From Fragilaria radians (taxonomy: Eukaryota > Bacillariophyta > Fragilariophyceae > Fragilariales > Fragilariaceae), in assembly GCA_900642245.1 (NCBI GenBank), contig CAAAJI010000215.1:50087-85100 (forward strand): a stretch of DNA of 35,014 nucleotides, given 5' to 3'. The translations under genes were made by a program, and so were the position numbers. Positions 20,714 to 31,487 of the stretch are shown piece by piece. Below the pieces are notes generated by a model. It made no database searches. It was not told where the DNA came from and worked only from the letters and a program-made list of their open reading frames with translations. Every line of letters starts with the position of its first letter. Position 1 is the stretch's first letter.

Positions 20714-22422
20714 TTACGCTGGGAAAGTCGAAGAGTTTGAATCTAATGTTGCATTTGTCTCGTTCATCATTCGCTTTGTTTGTTGAATCATTTCTTCTTG
20801 GTCATCAAGTGATACTTCTTGTCCCTGTGCCTTTGCCATGGTCGTCATGGCAGCAACGGATAACCTAGCTTTAATGTTTTGAGCATCCAAGGGATCTGGA
20901 AAATACTAAAATGTGAGTAGTCAATTATGAAATTTCGAAAGCAGTGTTGGGAAATCTCCTTACCTGATACTTGTTGTTGTTGTTGCTGCTCTTGTTGCTG
21001 CTGCTGTTGTTGTTGTACATGTTGAAATATGTCACCCATTCGATAAAATTCCGATCCTAATATATGAATTGCTTGGGCACGTTCCATTTTCTTATGTTTA
21101 TCGGTTGCGGATGCATCCTTCAATACTCTTTTACAGGCCTTTCGTACCGTAAGTTGAATATCACGTTGATTGATAGCCCAAGCTAATTCTAAGAATGCTG
21201 GTAACGAATCATCCAATCGTTCGACCATTTTTTGTGCTTGTTCGGCAGCAACTTCTTGAGGTGATTGATTTACTTCCGTTGTAGATGACTTTGTGGCAGC
21301 ATTAGCAGCAGCAGCAGTAGTAGTTGCCTTTTGGAATTCTTCTGCCTCCTTGAGAGCCTTGGATCCAGCGGATACTGCCTTAATTCCAGCACCTAGGAGT
21401 TTCCAATTGGTACTAAATGCCGAGGCTGTCTTTTTCGTACGAGCGAAATGTCCTCCGACACCAAGGAATGTATTCTCATACCCTAAATATTCTTCAGCAA
21501 CAACCTGCATGGCATATCCAATCGTACGACAATAGACAGATCCAAAGGCACCCTTGCATATTAACATGGCTTCTTCTTGGACAGATGCAATGAATTCATT
21601 TTGTCGTTTGGGATCATATTTGGAAATTCTGTGTAATACATGGTTGGCACATGTTGCCTGACGCTTACGCTGTTTGATTTCTAATTCCGCATTCATGAAT
21701 TCTTGTTGCTCTTGTTTCCTTCGTAACTTTTCTTGTTCCAAGGGATCCATGGCATCCTTCGGTAGTGATGATGATGATTCTTCCACATTTTGATTTTGTT
21801 GTTTGACCATTGTATCTGCCATTTCGGCAATCCACAATTCTCCAATATAGGGTTCTACAAGATACGAACCAAACATGACATGGAAGAATACCAATGGATC
21901 TACTTGTTGCATAAAATCTTCCGTAGAATTCTCTGTAGATTTTCCATTCTTATCATAGGCTTCTCGTAGGGTAGGATTGCTTAAGACCTGATAGGCTTGT
22001 CCTAATTGTTGAAATGTTTCAGCAGCCTTTGGATCATCTGAATTTTTATCTGGATGACACTTCCTTGCTTCTCGATAATAGGCCTTTTTAATTTCCATGG
22101 GAGTTGCATGAGTGGGTACATTCAATCGATCGTAATATTCTCGATCCTTCACAGGAGTAGATTTTTGTTGAGAATCATCCTCCTGTCCATTACTTTGTTG
22201 AAGTCGACGTTGTTCCAGTTCTGCCAATTCTTTATTGATTTCTTGAATCTCCAATTCTACAGTATAAAAAATCCATTGTTTCTTACGTTTGTCCCAAACT
22301 TGACCCATTTCTTTGGCTTCCTTGGCCAATCGACTGTTTTCCATAGATTGGGAGATATTTTGATTGATAGACTGAAATAATCCTCCCATCCAGCTAGTAG
22401 TACCTTGTGCTTTCGGCTTCAT
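20714..22422 (-). CDS. J-domain co-chaperone with X-like region (Caj1/Djp1-like), two exons
   Basis: Exons 22422-20964 and 20895-20714 give 546 residues. Exon 1 starts MKPKAQGTTSW; the frame upstream stops eight codons earlier. A charged helical N-terminus (about 25-75) precedes a J-domain at about 95-162 with the HPD triad at 123-125, which stimulates Hsp70 ATPase. The following region (about 170-380) resembles the X-domain that follows the J-domain in yeast Caj1/Djp1 and plant relatives (ASVQEEAMLICKGAFGSVYC and GVGGHF). There is no Gly/Phe region or zinc finger, so it is a class C J-protein, presumably cytosolic or membrane-associated. A Gln tract (15 of 16 residues around 470-485) ends exon 1. 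The unspliced reading would end in an unrelated tail, whereas splicing gives a clean ending with QGQEVSLDDQEEMIQQTKRM. Confidence 0.88.
20896..20963 (-). other. Intron of the J-protein gene (68 nt)
   Basis: On the minus strand the donor is CAG|GTAAGG (intron begins at 20963) and the acceptor TTTCCAG| (intron ends at 20896). Exon 1 is 1459 nt and exon 2 182 nt, so phase 1 is restored and the new frame runs 60 codons to TAA at 20714-20716. Confidence 0.85.
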
Positions 22423-23674
22423 CCTCTGTGGCCTTACAAGAAGTTAACTTGGGTTTCAATTTTTCTTCCTCTCCACTTTTTATTACGGCACTTTTTTTCG
22501 TCCAGGAAAATTTACTACGTGGCGACAAATTAACCATGTTCATCAATAGGGTTAAGGTAACACGATCAGTCATTTCTTCTACTCTTCTCACCTAGGTTTC
22601 AATTCGCGAAACAAAAATGATGCATCATTAGATTATTTGAGACTAATTTCAACACTTTCATGTGAGAAAAGTTGGATTCCAAGATAGTTTAGAAGGTATG
22701 ATTTTTTTTCAATGAGTCCTACGGAAAGGCTACAAACACAAGACTTTTCATAGGAATGTAGGTTTTTGCAGTGTTGTGGGTCAATTCAGAACATACAGTA
22801 GTACTGTTCTTCCTCAAACAATTGTCATGTCCTTTCACACACATTGTCTAATCTAGGCACTCCAGACACAAACGTGCTGTTCCTGCAATACCATTTCTGT
22901 TTCAACAAATGCAATAGTCATCAGCTCATTACATGACTTTCGATTGAACAGTTTATATTCATGGCAATTTACTACCTCTTTCATTGCAATGATGAATCAT
23001 CCCATTCAATCAAGAATATCTTTTATTTGCTAAATTTTTTAAACTTTGTTTTGCAAATCGTTCTTTAGGTTTTGGAAAAGGCAATGCACAAAAAGTAAAT
23101 GAATAGAACTCTACAGTTTCATGAAAAAAAATAAGTGGAGGAAAAATGAAACAATGCAAACTTGGATGCATAATTCTTGATATCTCCTAGCCTATTTTGA
23201 TTCGATTGAAGTTCGCTTTTTGTAATTGGTTTTTCACCACTTTTTTAGTGTGAAACATCGAGGTGTCATTGACTTCTACGTATGATTTGGTTTCCAATTT
23301 TTTTTTCTTTTTACTTTTAGCTTGTTATCCAAAATTCCAAGAAAACAGAAAGGTACTTACTCCAATGGAGGAGCCTGTCAAGTTATGTATGAAAGCCTGT
23401 AGCGTCATACGACAGAGACGATGGAATTACTCTGTGTAGAGCGCAATGGAGTGAATTCAAATCTCAAATATAGAGAGGCCTGAAACGCATAGGTCATTCC
23501 ATGGATGTACTGTTGTTACCTATAGTGGTTGTTACAAAAATCCTAATTTCCGTTGTACGAGTTACAAAACTATTTTCATTGGTTCAAGTTGGAAGAGAAT
23601 ACCTCCTATTACATACTTTACATTACTTTTGTTATCCTCCATTTTTTGTGTGAACTAGTCTCAAGATTTAATTT
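22423..23674. other. Intergenic, promoter side of the J-protein gene
   Basis: It lies between the start of the J-protein gene (-) and the 3' end of the MORN gene (-). A 65-codon minus frame (22591-22394, MRRVEEMTDRV...) overlaps the J-protein start in another frame. It could be leader sequence, an upstream ORF, or an alternative first exon, but no convincing donor/acceptor pair joins it. The rest has no recognisable gene. Confidence 0.4.
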
Positions 23675-25420
23675 TCAGCTGCCAACTATGGAGGTATCAT
23701 CCTTGTCAACATTATCATCATGTTTTACAAAGGCTCCAGATTCCCATGTGCCATCTCGAAGGATTGTACCATCCTTACTTTTCTCTACACCATATCCATG
23801 TGGCGTATCGTCAAGATAACTTCCTATATAAACTCTACCATCCGAATGTATGTATTTACCGTTTCCACAACGTTTGTTACATTGATATTCTCCATCGTAC
23901 CTAGAACCATTTGGCTTTATATACGAACCCCGTCCTTCCTTTTGATTCTTCTTGTATTCTCCATCGTAGAAACTATAATCGGAATATAAATATAGACCAT
24001 GACCATGTTGCTTACCCTCTGACCACGGTCCATAATATAAGTCTCCATGATGCCAAACATAAATTCCTTTTCCATTCTGTTTTCCATCTTTCCATTCACC
24101 TCCGTATTTGATTTCATCCTTGACACGAAAAATACCATGACCATCTGGTAGGTTTTGGGAATTTAAAAAGCCTACATACTTTCCATCTTCACCATCTACT
24201 TCCAGAGTATAATTGGTGACATAACGATTTGTCTTACAATCGTCGTCGTCGTCGCCGTCGTCAATAGTTTGAGATGGCTTCTCCGCATTGTCATTCCTTT
24301 CCAAATTAACGTTTGATTCGGAAAGTTTCATCGTGTCCAATTCATCAAATTGTGTTTCAAGGGTCTCAACCTTGATTGCAATATTGGGTAACAATTCATC
24401 AATGAGTTTTTGTTTCTGTGCCATCGAATCAACCCATGCATTCAACTCTTCTTTATTCTTTCCTTGAATGGTCAAACTTTGCATCTTTTCATTGGATTCA
24501 TCCAATGCTAACGTGAGACTTTTGACATTTTCTTCCAATTGACTAACCGTAGCGACATAATTTTCAATGTCCGAATTGAGAATGGAAATTTTATCATCAC
24601 GATCCGATAGGTCAATCGTTAAGGATTCTTTTTCTTGTGTCATTCGATGCAATTGTTCATTCAGAGCAAAGACTTCAATTCGTAACTCTCCAATTCGGTG
24701 AACGTCTTCCATATCTAATATACCTTGTCCTCGATCGTTCCCAACATGCTGTAGTACAGATTCATAGCTTTCTTTCAAATCTTGAAACTGAATTTGAAGA
24801 GAATCATAGCGTTCCGTGGATAACGCAGCCTCCTTTTCTTTTTCTTGAAGCTCCATTTGTAATCCTAGCGATTCTTCGGTCAAGTCATTGCATTTATCGA
24901 TAAGCTCATTTATTTTGCGAATACAATCATTGTTCTCCGATCGTAACGCTTGTACTTTCGAACAATTACTATCTCCTTCAAGATTTGCAATAAGAGATTG
25001 GTTTTCCGAAGTCAACCAAGATGCATGTGCTTCAAGTTCATCTATCTTTTTAGATGACATTTGCTGTAATTCTTGAAGTTTCTTGTTTGCAGACTTGAAC
25101 TCTTCTACACTTTGGAGGATAATTGCATTGGCTTCTTTTTCCTGCTCGTAAAGAGTACGTAACTTATTTATTTCTTCTGTGTTCCTTACATTTTGTTCTT
25201 CAGATACCAATCTCGAAGCTTTCTCTTGCTTGTATTTCCTTTTCCAAGCATTCAATTCATCTTGTAGTGTCACATTCTGTTCTTTAACTTTTTGATGCAA
25301 CTTCTTATCTATTTCAAGTGATTCTTGTCTTACGGCCAAAAGCTTCCATTCTATACCAAGACGCTTTCTTTCTTTGTGTAGTTCGTTATACGCCTCTTGG
25401 AGTGATGCTCGATCCGTCAT
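23675..25420 (-). CDS. Coiled-coil protein with C-terminal MORN repeats
   Basis: 581 residues, single exon, ATG at 25418-25420. Residues 1-375 are almost entirely charged heptad-like helix (many Glu, Lys, Gln, Leu; no Pro-rich breaks), predicted as a long coiled coil. A short acidic linker with an Asp run (about 388-393) follows. Residues about 415-565 carry roughly six MORN repeats of about 23 residues, for example YGGEWKDGKQNGKGIYVW, YYGPWSEGKQHGHGLYLY and YDGEYQCNKRCGNGKYIH. MORN arrays in other proteins bind phospholipids or scaffold proteins at membranes and the cytoskeleton. The likely role is an elongated scaffold. No enzyme domain (such as a PIP kinase) is present. The protein partner is unknown. 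Confidence 0.88.
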   Translation of the reverse strand: MTDRASLQEAYNELHKERKRLGIEWKLLAVRQESLEIDKKLHQKVKEQNVTLQDELNAWKRKYKQEKASRLVSEEQNVRNTEEINKLRTLYEQEKEANAIILQSVEEFKSANKKLQELQQMSSKKIDELEAHASWLTSENQSLIANLEGDSNCSKVQALRSENNDCIRKINELIDKCNDLTEESLGLQMELQEKEKEAALSTERYDSLQIQFQDLKESYESVLQHVGNDRGQGILDMEDVHRIGELRIEVFALNEQLHRMTQEKESLTIDLSDRDDKISILNSDIENYVATVSQLEENVKSLTLALDESNEKMQSLTIQGKNKEELNAWVDSMAQKQKLIDELLPNIAIKVETLETQFDELDTMKLSESNVNLERNDNAEKPSQTIDDGDDDDDCKTNRYVTNYTLEVDGEDGKYVGFLNSQNLPDGHGIFRVKDEIKYGGEWKDGKQNGKGIYVWHHGDLYYGPWSEGKQHGHGLYLYSDYSFYDGEYKKNQKEGRGSYIKPNGSRYDGEYQCNKRCGNGKYIHSDGRVYIGSYLDDTPHGYGVEKSKDGTILRDGTWESGAFVKHDDNVDKDDTSIVGS

Positions 25421-28389
25421 GTTTCCATAGAAATAAATTGGGTTTCTTTCGATGCTACCTTCTTTTTTCTATGACTCGCAACAGTCCCGTTTTGTTGCGA
25501 GTTGTGTCGAAAAATTGGATTCGTGTAAGCATTCAGAACAGTAACAGTGTACTACTCCTGCTTGCTATTTAGCTTGCTTTTGTCGGAAAGTTGTAATAAG
25601 AATTCAACTGGATAAGCACCCGCTCCTTCTTCATTGACAAAATCAACACTGAAAGAATGATTTGAATCTCCAAGTATTAGATTCAAACCTTGCTGTTCAT
25701 CATCGGTTCAACATCATTTTGTTGATGGTTAGAATGACCATTTTGTCAAAACATTTGCCCATTACCAAAAATATGCCACAAATAAGGCCTTATATTTCAA
25801 GGCCGGAGAGATGATCTCATGAGCCGGAGTGTTATAGGTTTCCTCATCCGTTACTTCCAAGAGAGTTTGGGATCATGGAGTTTTGATTGTGATACAATTG
25901 TATCTCATGATCATTTGAATAATTGAAAAGCTTTAGGCTGCCAGAATTCAATTCAGCTGGTGGAATTTTCCCTTACCAAAACTCCAAGAGAATCTCCAAA
26001 CTTATTATTTGGGATTTCATGGTTAGTTGATATACAATTATCCAAAGTGTTGATATCCACGTTATGGCACATTTCATCATGCACATTATCTCTGATGTTC
26101 ATTGGCAATTCACCTTTGTTTGCAGTCTTCAAAATCTTTATTGCATTCAAGGTGGTTGTTGATGGTAAATATGGCACTTCCAATGGGTTAGGAGCATTAA
26201 TCATGATAAGATCCCAAAACGCATCCGTCACATTATTTTTTGGAATTATTTCTATGACACGTGTCGACAACCACATCCTTATTTTGCTGTTACAGAGGGT
26301 TACCTATACAGCCACTGTTAATGAGAGGGCACTACAAAGTTCCAAAATGAGGCCAAGGGATCTTGAGGGTATAACAATTGTACTGCACGTTGTGACAAGT
26401 CCAAACACCGCTGTTGCGCCAAACTGACCAATTTCAATAACACAGTGAATTGCAAGACAGTCTACAGAGTACCCCCTGTAGCTGGGTCAACAGTATTCCA
26501 AGTCTCTCAGAGTAATGCACTATCTATACCAGGAGAATTCAATAAGGACGCTTCTGGGTTGGCTTGGTCAAAAATATTGCACATGGGGTTATTCAGGAGG
26601 CAAATGATTTATTGCTGTAAGTCTTCAGATTCAACGGGGAATCATTTGCCAGGGTAATAGTAACCTTGAATTACTGCCCTAGAGGCATAATAATACTATT
26701 AGCAGTCAGAAAATATTTTACTGCTGCAAAATGAGTGACATTTCAATTATTAATATAGAAAGAACTCCAAAAGCCTTGCATGGGAACTTTTCCTATGTAA
26801 GCACAAAACAAATGGTATGGCAATGGTAACTATAAGTTACGGCCAAATAACTTACCTAATGAGTAAAACATCCTTTAAATTAATATTCTAATGAATTATT
26901 TTTCAGCATATTAATTTATTTTATTTGGTGAAGTATATTCACCACATGAATTATATCATCAATGTCATATAAATAGTAGCACTAAGTTGCATTCAAAATT
27001 CATTTTCTAATATATTTGGATGCATTTTGACCTCTGATAACCCACTGTGCGGTACTGCCATTGCAAGCACCAAAGCAGAAAAAGTGACATTCGACTATAC
27101 CTTGATCAGCCTCAATAACTATTATTCATAGAATGTGGATGGGTTGCATTATTGCAGCTTCAAAACCATCAAAAGATGATGAGATTTACTGTAATGAAGA
27201 TCAGGACCAACAATCCAAAGATTGTTATTTGGTACGATTTTTTTAGTATCATGCTGGTGAGGATAATCCGATCCTAGGTTTCAAAAGACATGGTTCATCA
27301 ATCAGTCTCCCAATCTAGAGAGACAATTCCAGCATTGGATGCTCATTTGCATAGCCATTCAATGGCTAGAAGGGCTACTGTTTTATCATCTTAACAATAA
27401 AGCAATGCACCATCATTATTGAATTTCCTTCACTATAAATTTGAACTAGTGACCTTCATTCAGTTTACATAAATCATAACATCAGAAGCATTTATGCTGC
27501 TTCCAGCAAGCCTTTGCATTAAAATCTCACCGAATAGGTGCAGAATTGATAAGTGAATTTCATTCACTGTGCACATAGCATAACATTACTAGCTCATGTA
27601 AGTTCAAGTTCAAGTTGAACACTTGCAACTAACAGTGCAGAATATTCCTTAGCAAATCAGCACACATAAGCGCAACAATTAGCTGATACGAAGGAAACAA
27701 GTAAGAAGAATTTCATTTCTTATTTTTGAAGATAACGATCCTTACGTAGCAGGTGATCAAGTCTTATAATGTCATGATATGTAGACTTTAAGTCAATCAG
27801 ACTGTTGTTTGTTGCACTATGGTCTTCAAAAACGATCAATTTACCATGCCTTCCTAGTCAAACAGGAATGGCATTAGCCTAATTTTATATGAATAGTTTG
27901 GATAGTAGCTTGGAAGAAATGGAAAATTTCAACAGCTGACTTTGCAGGATGGAATAATCAAACCGAAAGAAGATATCTAGGTAATACTGAAAACTGTATG
28001 AAAACAGGCAATCACCAAGATCCAAGATACAGGAGATGGTTGTATTTATGCTGCTGCCAGCAAAACAGTTTTTCCATCTTACCTGAATTGATAAATGAAT
28101 CTCATTCAGTAATCTTTACTAAAAGCCCAATGAACAATGAGTACACAAGAAAGTAGGTATTTTAGCAATTAGATAAAACTGACAATAAACCTACAACAAA
28201 GATCCATGAAGACAAATATCATGATTAAACAAGGTCAAATTGTCATCACTTCTATTGCTTTCTTCATTGTTCTTCTTCTTCAAATGGAAACAATTCTTCT
28301 CCGATGTTTAGATCTAAGACAATAGGTGCAATTGACTCCATTAAGATTAGGGATACGTGTCTTGGAGCGCAACAAATTGTCGGTGACGA
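25421..28389. other. Long gene-poor stretch
   Basis: The start should hold the MORN gene promoter. Between 25953 and 26430 both strands keep long open frames: plus, 155 codons from 25960; minus, 107 codons from 26276, with more open sequence upstream of it after one stop. Neither resembles a family I know. The minus product (RVIEIIPKNNVTDAFWDLI...) looks slightly more protein-like. The rest, to 28389, holds only short frames, a diverged repeat pair (27490 and 28044) and probable old transposon debris. Confidence 0.4.
27490..28110. repeat. Pair of diverged direct repeats, about 70-80 bp
   Basis: Copy 1 (27490-27570) and copy 2 (28044-28110) share TTTATGCTGCT-CCAGCAA near the start and GAATTGATAA-TGAAT-TCATTCA near the end, with different lengths between. 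They lie about 555 bp apart in the same orientation. They could be parts of a small non-autonomous element or an old duplication. Confidence 0.5.
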
Positions 28390-28665
28390 CAACCCGGTTT
28401 ATTTTAGCACCTGAATAATATCATCCGCCCTGCTGTCAAATGTAGCTCAATTCCATTCCAGGATGTCCCCAATGCCTTTTGGACCAAACCAGACAGTTTC
28501 AAAAACGAGTAATGTTGCTGGAAGCCTGGTAGAAGATGTACCAGAATGACAGTGGATGTGCATGACACTTGTTGTACGGCATATGGTTGCTGCAGTTTTG
28601 GTTTGATGAACATGTCAACTGTGTATTGATTATAAAGGACAACCTAATCTTGTGAGATATTATGT
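28390..28665 (-). pseudogene. Retroelement protease-region fragment
   Basis: On the minus strand, 28646-28612 reads VVLYNQYTVDMF. This matches the D-N-Q-S-T-V-D protease motif found in some algal and oomycete LTR elements, with the catalytic Asp changed to Tyr. After frameshifts, 28565-28453 reads IHCHSGTSSTRLPATLLVFE then TVWFGPKGIGDIL, which corresponds to the segment after the protease (H-C-N-x-G ... V-W-x-x-P-x-G-I-A-N-I-L). A stop follows. Gag, integrase and RT were not found nearby. Confidence 0.55.
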
Positions 28666-29932
28666 GTGGCAGCTGCAGTGTTGTTGATTTTTTCATATTC
28701 TTATCCATCCATACTGCATATTCACACCTTTGTCTGCACTTTCTGTGACGTGTTTGTGCAAAATTGTAGATGTATCCTTTGACTTATGATATTGTTTCTT
28801 TGAATTTTGCTACTGCTTGATATTCATTTCTATTTCCACCGTTGTGTTGGTTGGACTTTCCTGCAATCTGGCTGTCATCTCGCTTTGGTTCAATGGACTT
28901 CCAAAAGCAGAGTAATCTTTATATTTGGCAAGTTAGGTTCAAGTTGGATCAAAATAATCTTGAAAAACACGAATGAAACCTATCTTTAACGGTATCAAAA
29001 TGCAACAATATAGTAGATGTAAATCAGATTGTTAGTTAATTCAACAGTATTAGGCTAATTTCATCAATTTCTACCTGCCTAAATCAACTTCATTAAGTCT
29101 AAAACGTCATCTTCAAACATGGTTGGTACTGCTGCTGGGACAATTGCCAATGATTGCAATAAAAACAATGGATGGATGCAACCTTACCTTTAATTAAACG
29201 AATTGCACTTCTAAGGGAATTTTATTTAGATTGCACATTTCCAAGCCTGATATATCGTTGGAAACAACGCTATGTACACAAGCATCAAGGATATGAAAGT
29301 TGAAAGTAAACCAGAAACGTTAATTGTATCACCTACACCATGTAAGCATTGGATTTGCCTACTAAAATAGTAATCAGAATTTATGTAAATAATTTTGGAA
29401 GCATTCTTATTGCCAAGAATAAGGGCAAGAAGGGACAAACCGGATTGACATTTATTGTAATATTTGCACAATATACTTTGATGGTGTGACTCTTAGATTC
29501 TTCAATCTTACGCTTAATCACGTTATAGGGTAATAATATTTGCACCATCATTGATGACTAAGTTGATCCAAATCACTGTATTGGCAAAGTTGTTACATCA
29601 TTTACAATCGAAAGCAATACAACGTTCATTTGGCAATTAAGTACGTTGTCAGAGTTACCCCCCAAGTCTATGGTATTTTGCCTTCATTTATAGTGTTAAA
29701 TTTAAGTGGCATCAACAATGGCATGCAAGTCTTGAACCCACACTAGCAACAAGCAATAATGATTACAAAAAGAATAGCAAGGAAGACTCGACGATCAAAA
29801 AATAATGGAAGAAAAAAATTTTCATTTAGATTTAGCTGTAGTTTAGAACTTGAATAAAATCTACGATGCTGTGATAAGCCGTGTTTTGATATTGTTCGGC
29901 CTGAAGAATTTGTCAAAATTATCCATGCAGCA
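28666..29932. other. Intergenic, nothing recognised
   Basis: It lies 3' of the two-module TM-hairpin gene. Only short open frames are present; no pol motif, repeat array or RNA gene was seen. Confidence 0.4.
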
Positions 29933-31354
29933 CTATTTTAGCTGTCCAACATTACCTTCCAAATCGTACAAGTCATCGTCAAAAACTTTTGAAAACTTCA
30001 AACCAACTGTCATAGTCCGCTTAAGGATGTCATCCCCATCTTTGTTTAAATACAGATCATATTGAATCGCGTCCACTCTCAATCCGTGCACTTTGCCTTG
30101 GTTTTCTCTCACGTCAGAAACGAATTGCAGCCATGCATCTTCGATGGCATCTTTGAAAAGCTTGGGCCTGAAACATTGAATACAGTGCACGAAAAAAATT
30201 AGAAGTACAAAAAAAGCAAGGATGAAGCAAATAATATATAGAGGTAAGAAGTTATATGGGTGCTTGAGACTTGATGTCACCGAAATAGCAAACGCGAACT
30301 GTAAAAAAACAAAAAAACTAAAGGCTTCAAAAAAAGGTGTCCTTTCAATGGTACATCTTAAAACACGCTTTGCCCATAAGTCATGCATTGCGTCAAACCA
30401 GTTCTGCCACACATGCAATTTGACTCCATGGAGTTGAAGCAAACTGGGAACTTCACACCTTTCATGCGTAAATGCCACCTTGAAATTTCTGCCTGGCCTG
30501 AAAATCGAATAATTGACTATATTTTGGGGCTCAAACCTGAATGAAGTGCATGCTGGACTTGTTTGTGTGTTGCTGAGATCGTTGCCCATCACGGCCTTTT
30601 CTTTCGATTGGAATCCCTGGTAATCTACATTAGTCTTGTTTCCCTCAGATAATTCAGAAAATTGTATTCCAAAGGGCACACAAAACTTATTGTCTTCTTC
30701 GATCATATCCAAATGATATCGCAAAATTTTGACCTGTAGTCCAAGCTGCTGGCATTTTCCCGTATTCAAATTAGAAACAACTCCTACCCAAACCTTCTCT
30801 ACTTCTTCCTCCCTTTCGCTGATTTCGAAAACAAGATTGTGATTGGTGTTTCGTATCTGGATCACATAACATAAAAGACAGATGAACGGTGAGAATGCTG
30901 CGATGTAAGCAGAGATTTCTCGTATCTTTTCCAAAGATTCAATCCCATGGGGTACAAAGCGAAGAACGAAATTGAAAAGTAAACAAACGAAAGGTATAAG
31001 AAGCCAGGAGTGTTTAGACCATGTCGTCAACATCTTTGAAACCACGTTTTCAATTCGATCCTTCCAGAAAATTTCCATCTGATCGAGCCATTTCTGCCAC
31101 AATTCTAAAGGCACTCCATGAGATGCCAACAATTCTGGCACTTCATTCCTTTCGTGATTCCATTCTACGATGAAGTCTGCATTTGGGCGAAACAACGTAT
31201 TATCTGAAATATTTTTTGGCAGTAAAGTTACATCCAGGCTATTGTCATCGCTTGGATTACTTTCCTTCGTTCCATGGGCAGCATCAGAATTCATAATTGA
31301 TGATACCAGAATAATGGTACAAGTACAAGTTTTCTGAATGAGAAATTCAATCAT
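29933..31354 (-). CDS. Membrane protein with two copies of the TM-hairpin module
   Basis: 473 residues, ATG at 31352-31354; a second Met at residue 21 (MNSDAAHG) is an alternative start, and the first 20 residues are mildly hydrophobic. Two modules of about 190 residues follow each other. Module 1 (45-235): PKNISDNTLFRP, HERNEVPELLASHGV then LWQKW, membrane pair about 115-132 and 147-166, then VSNLNTGKCQQLGLQVK. Module 2 (275-455): PQNIVNYSIFRP, HERCEVPSLLQLHGV then VWQNW, membrane pair about 341-360 and 368-391, then E-D-A-W, GLRVDAIQYDL and RTMTVGLKF. The 218-residue protein at 4756-5412 is a one-module relative. Four membrane passes in total are inferred. I know no family with this signature, and its function is unknown. 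It is transcribed divergently from the BAR-PH gene. Confidence 0.85.
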   Translation of the reverse strand: MIEFLIQKTCTCTIILVSSIMNSDAAHGTKESNPSDDNSLDVTLLPKNISDNTLFRPNADFIVEWNHERNEVPELLASHGVPLELWQKWLDQMEIFWKDRIENVVSKMLTTWSKHSWLLIPFVCLLFNFVLRFVPHGIESLEKIREISAYIAAFSPFICLLCYVIQIRNTNHNLVFEISEREEEVEKVWVGVVSNLNTGKCQQLGLQVKILRYHLDMIEEDNKFCVPFGIQFSELSEGNKTNVDYQGFQSKEKAVMGNDLSNTQTSPACTSFRFEPQNIVNYSIFRPGRNFKVAFTHERCEVPSLLQLHGVKLHVWQNWFDAMHDLWAKRVLRCTIERTPFFEAFSFFVFLQFAFAISVTSSLKHPYNFLPLYIICFILAFFVLLIFFVHCIQCFRPKLFKDAIEDAWLQFVSDVRENQGKVHGLRVDAIQYDLYLNKDGDDILKRTMTVGLKFSKVFDDDLYDLEGNVGQLK

Positions 31355-31468
31355 GCATTTATCAAATGACTTGATTTTTCGAAGGAGCGGCGATATCTAA
31401 ATACCATATGGATAGTATACAGTACGGTTGTGCCTCTCGTGTAAAAGAATTCTTTCTATGAAATGACC

Positions 31469-31487
31469 GTACAATGCTGTACGGTAC
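31469..31487. promoter_or_regulatory. 19-nt motif, copy 1 (GTACAATGCTGTACGGTAC)
   Basis: It contains a 7-bp-arm inverted repeat (ACCGTAC...GTACGGT, 31466-31485). It differs at two central bases from copy 2, which starts exactly 500 bp away. It may be a transcription-factor site. Confidence 0.5.

Noticed and set aside
22394..22591. 65-codon minus frame overlapping the J-protein start, considered as a first exon.
   Set aside because: No convincing donor pairs with the CACAG acceptor-like site near 22425 within it; the J-protein already has a sensible ATG at 22422.
26921..26955. Small hairpin TGGTGAA...TTCACCA.
   Set aside because: A 7-bp stem in AT-rich DNA is expected by chance and nothing nearby gives it a role.
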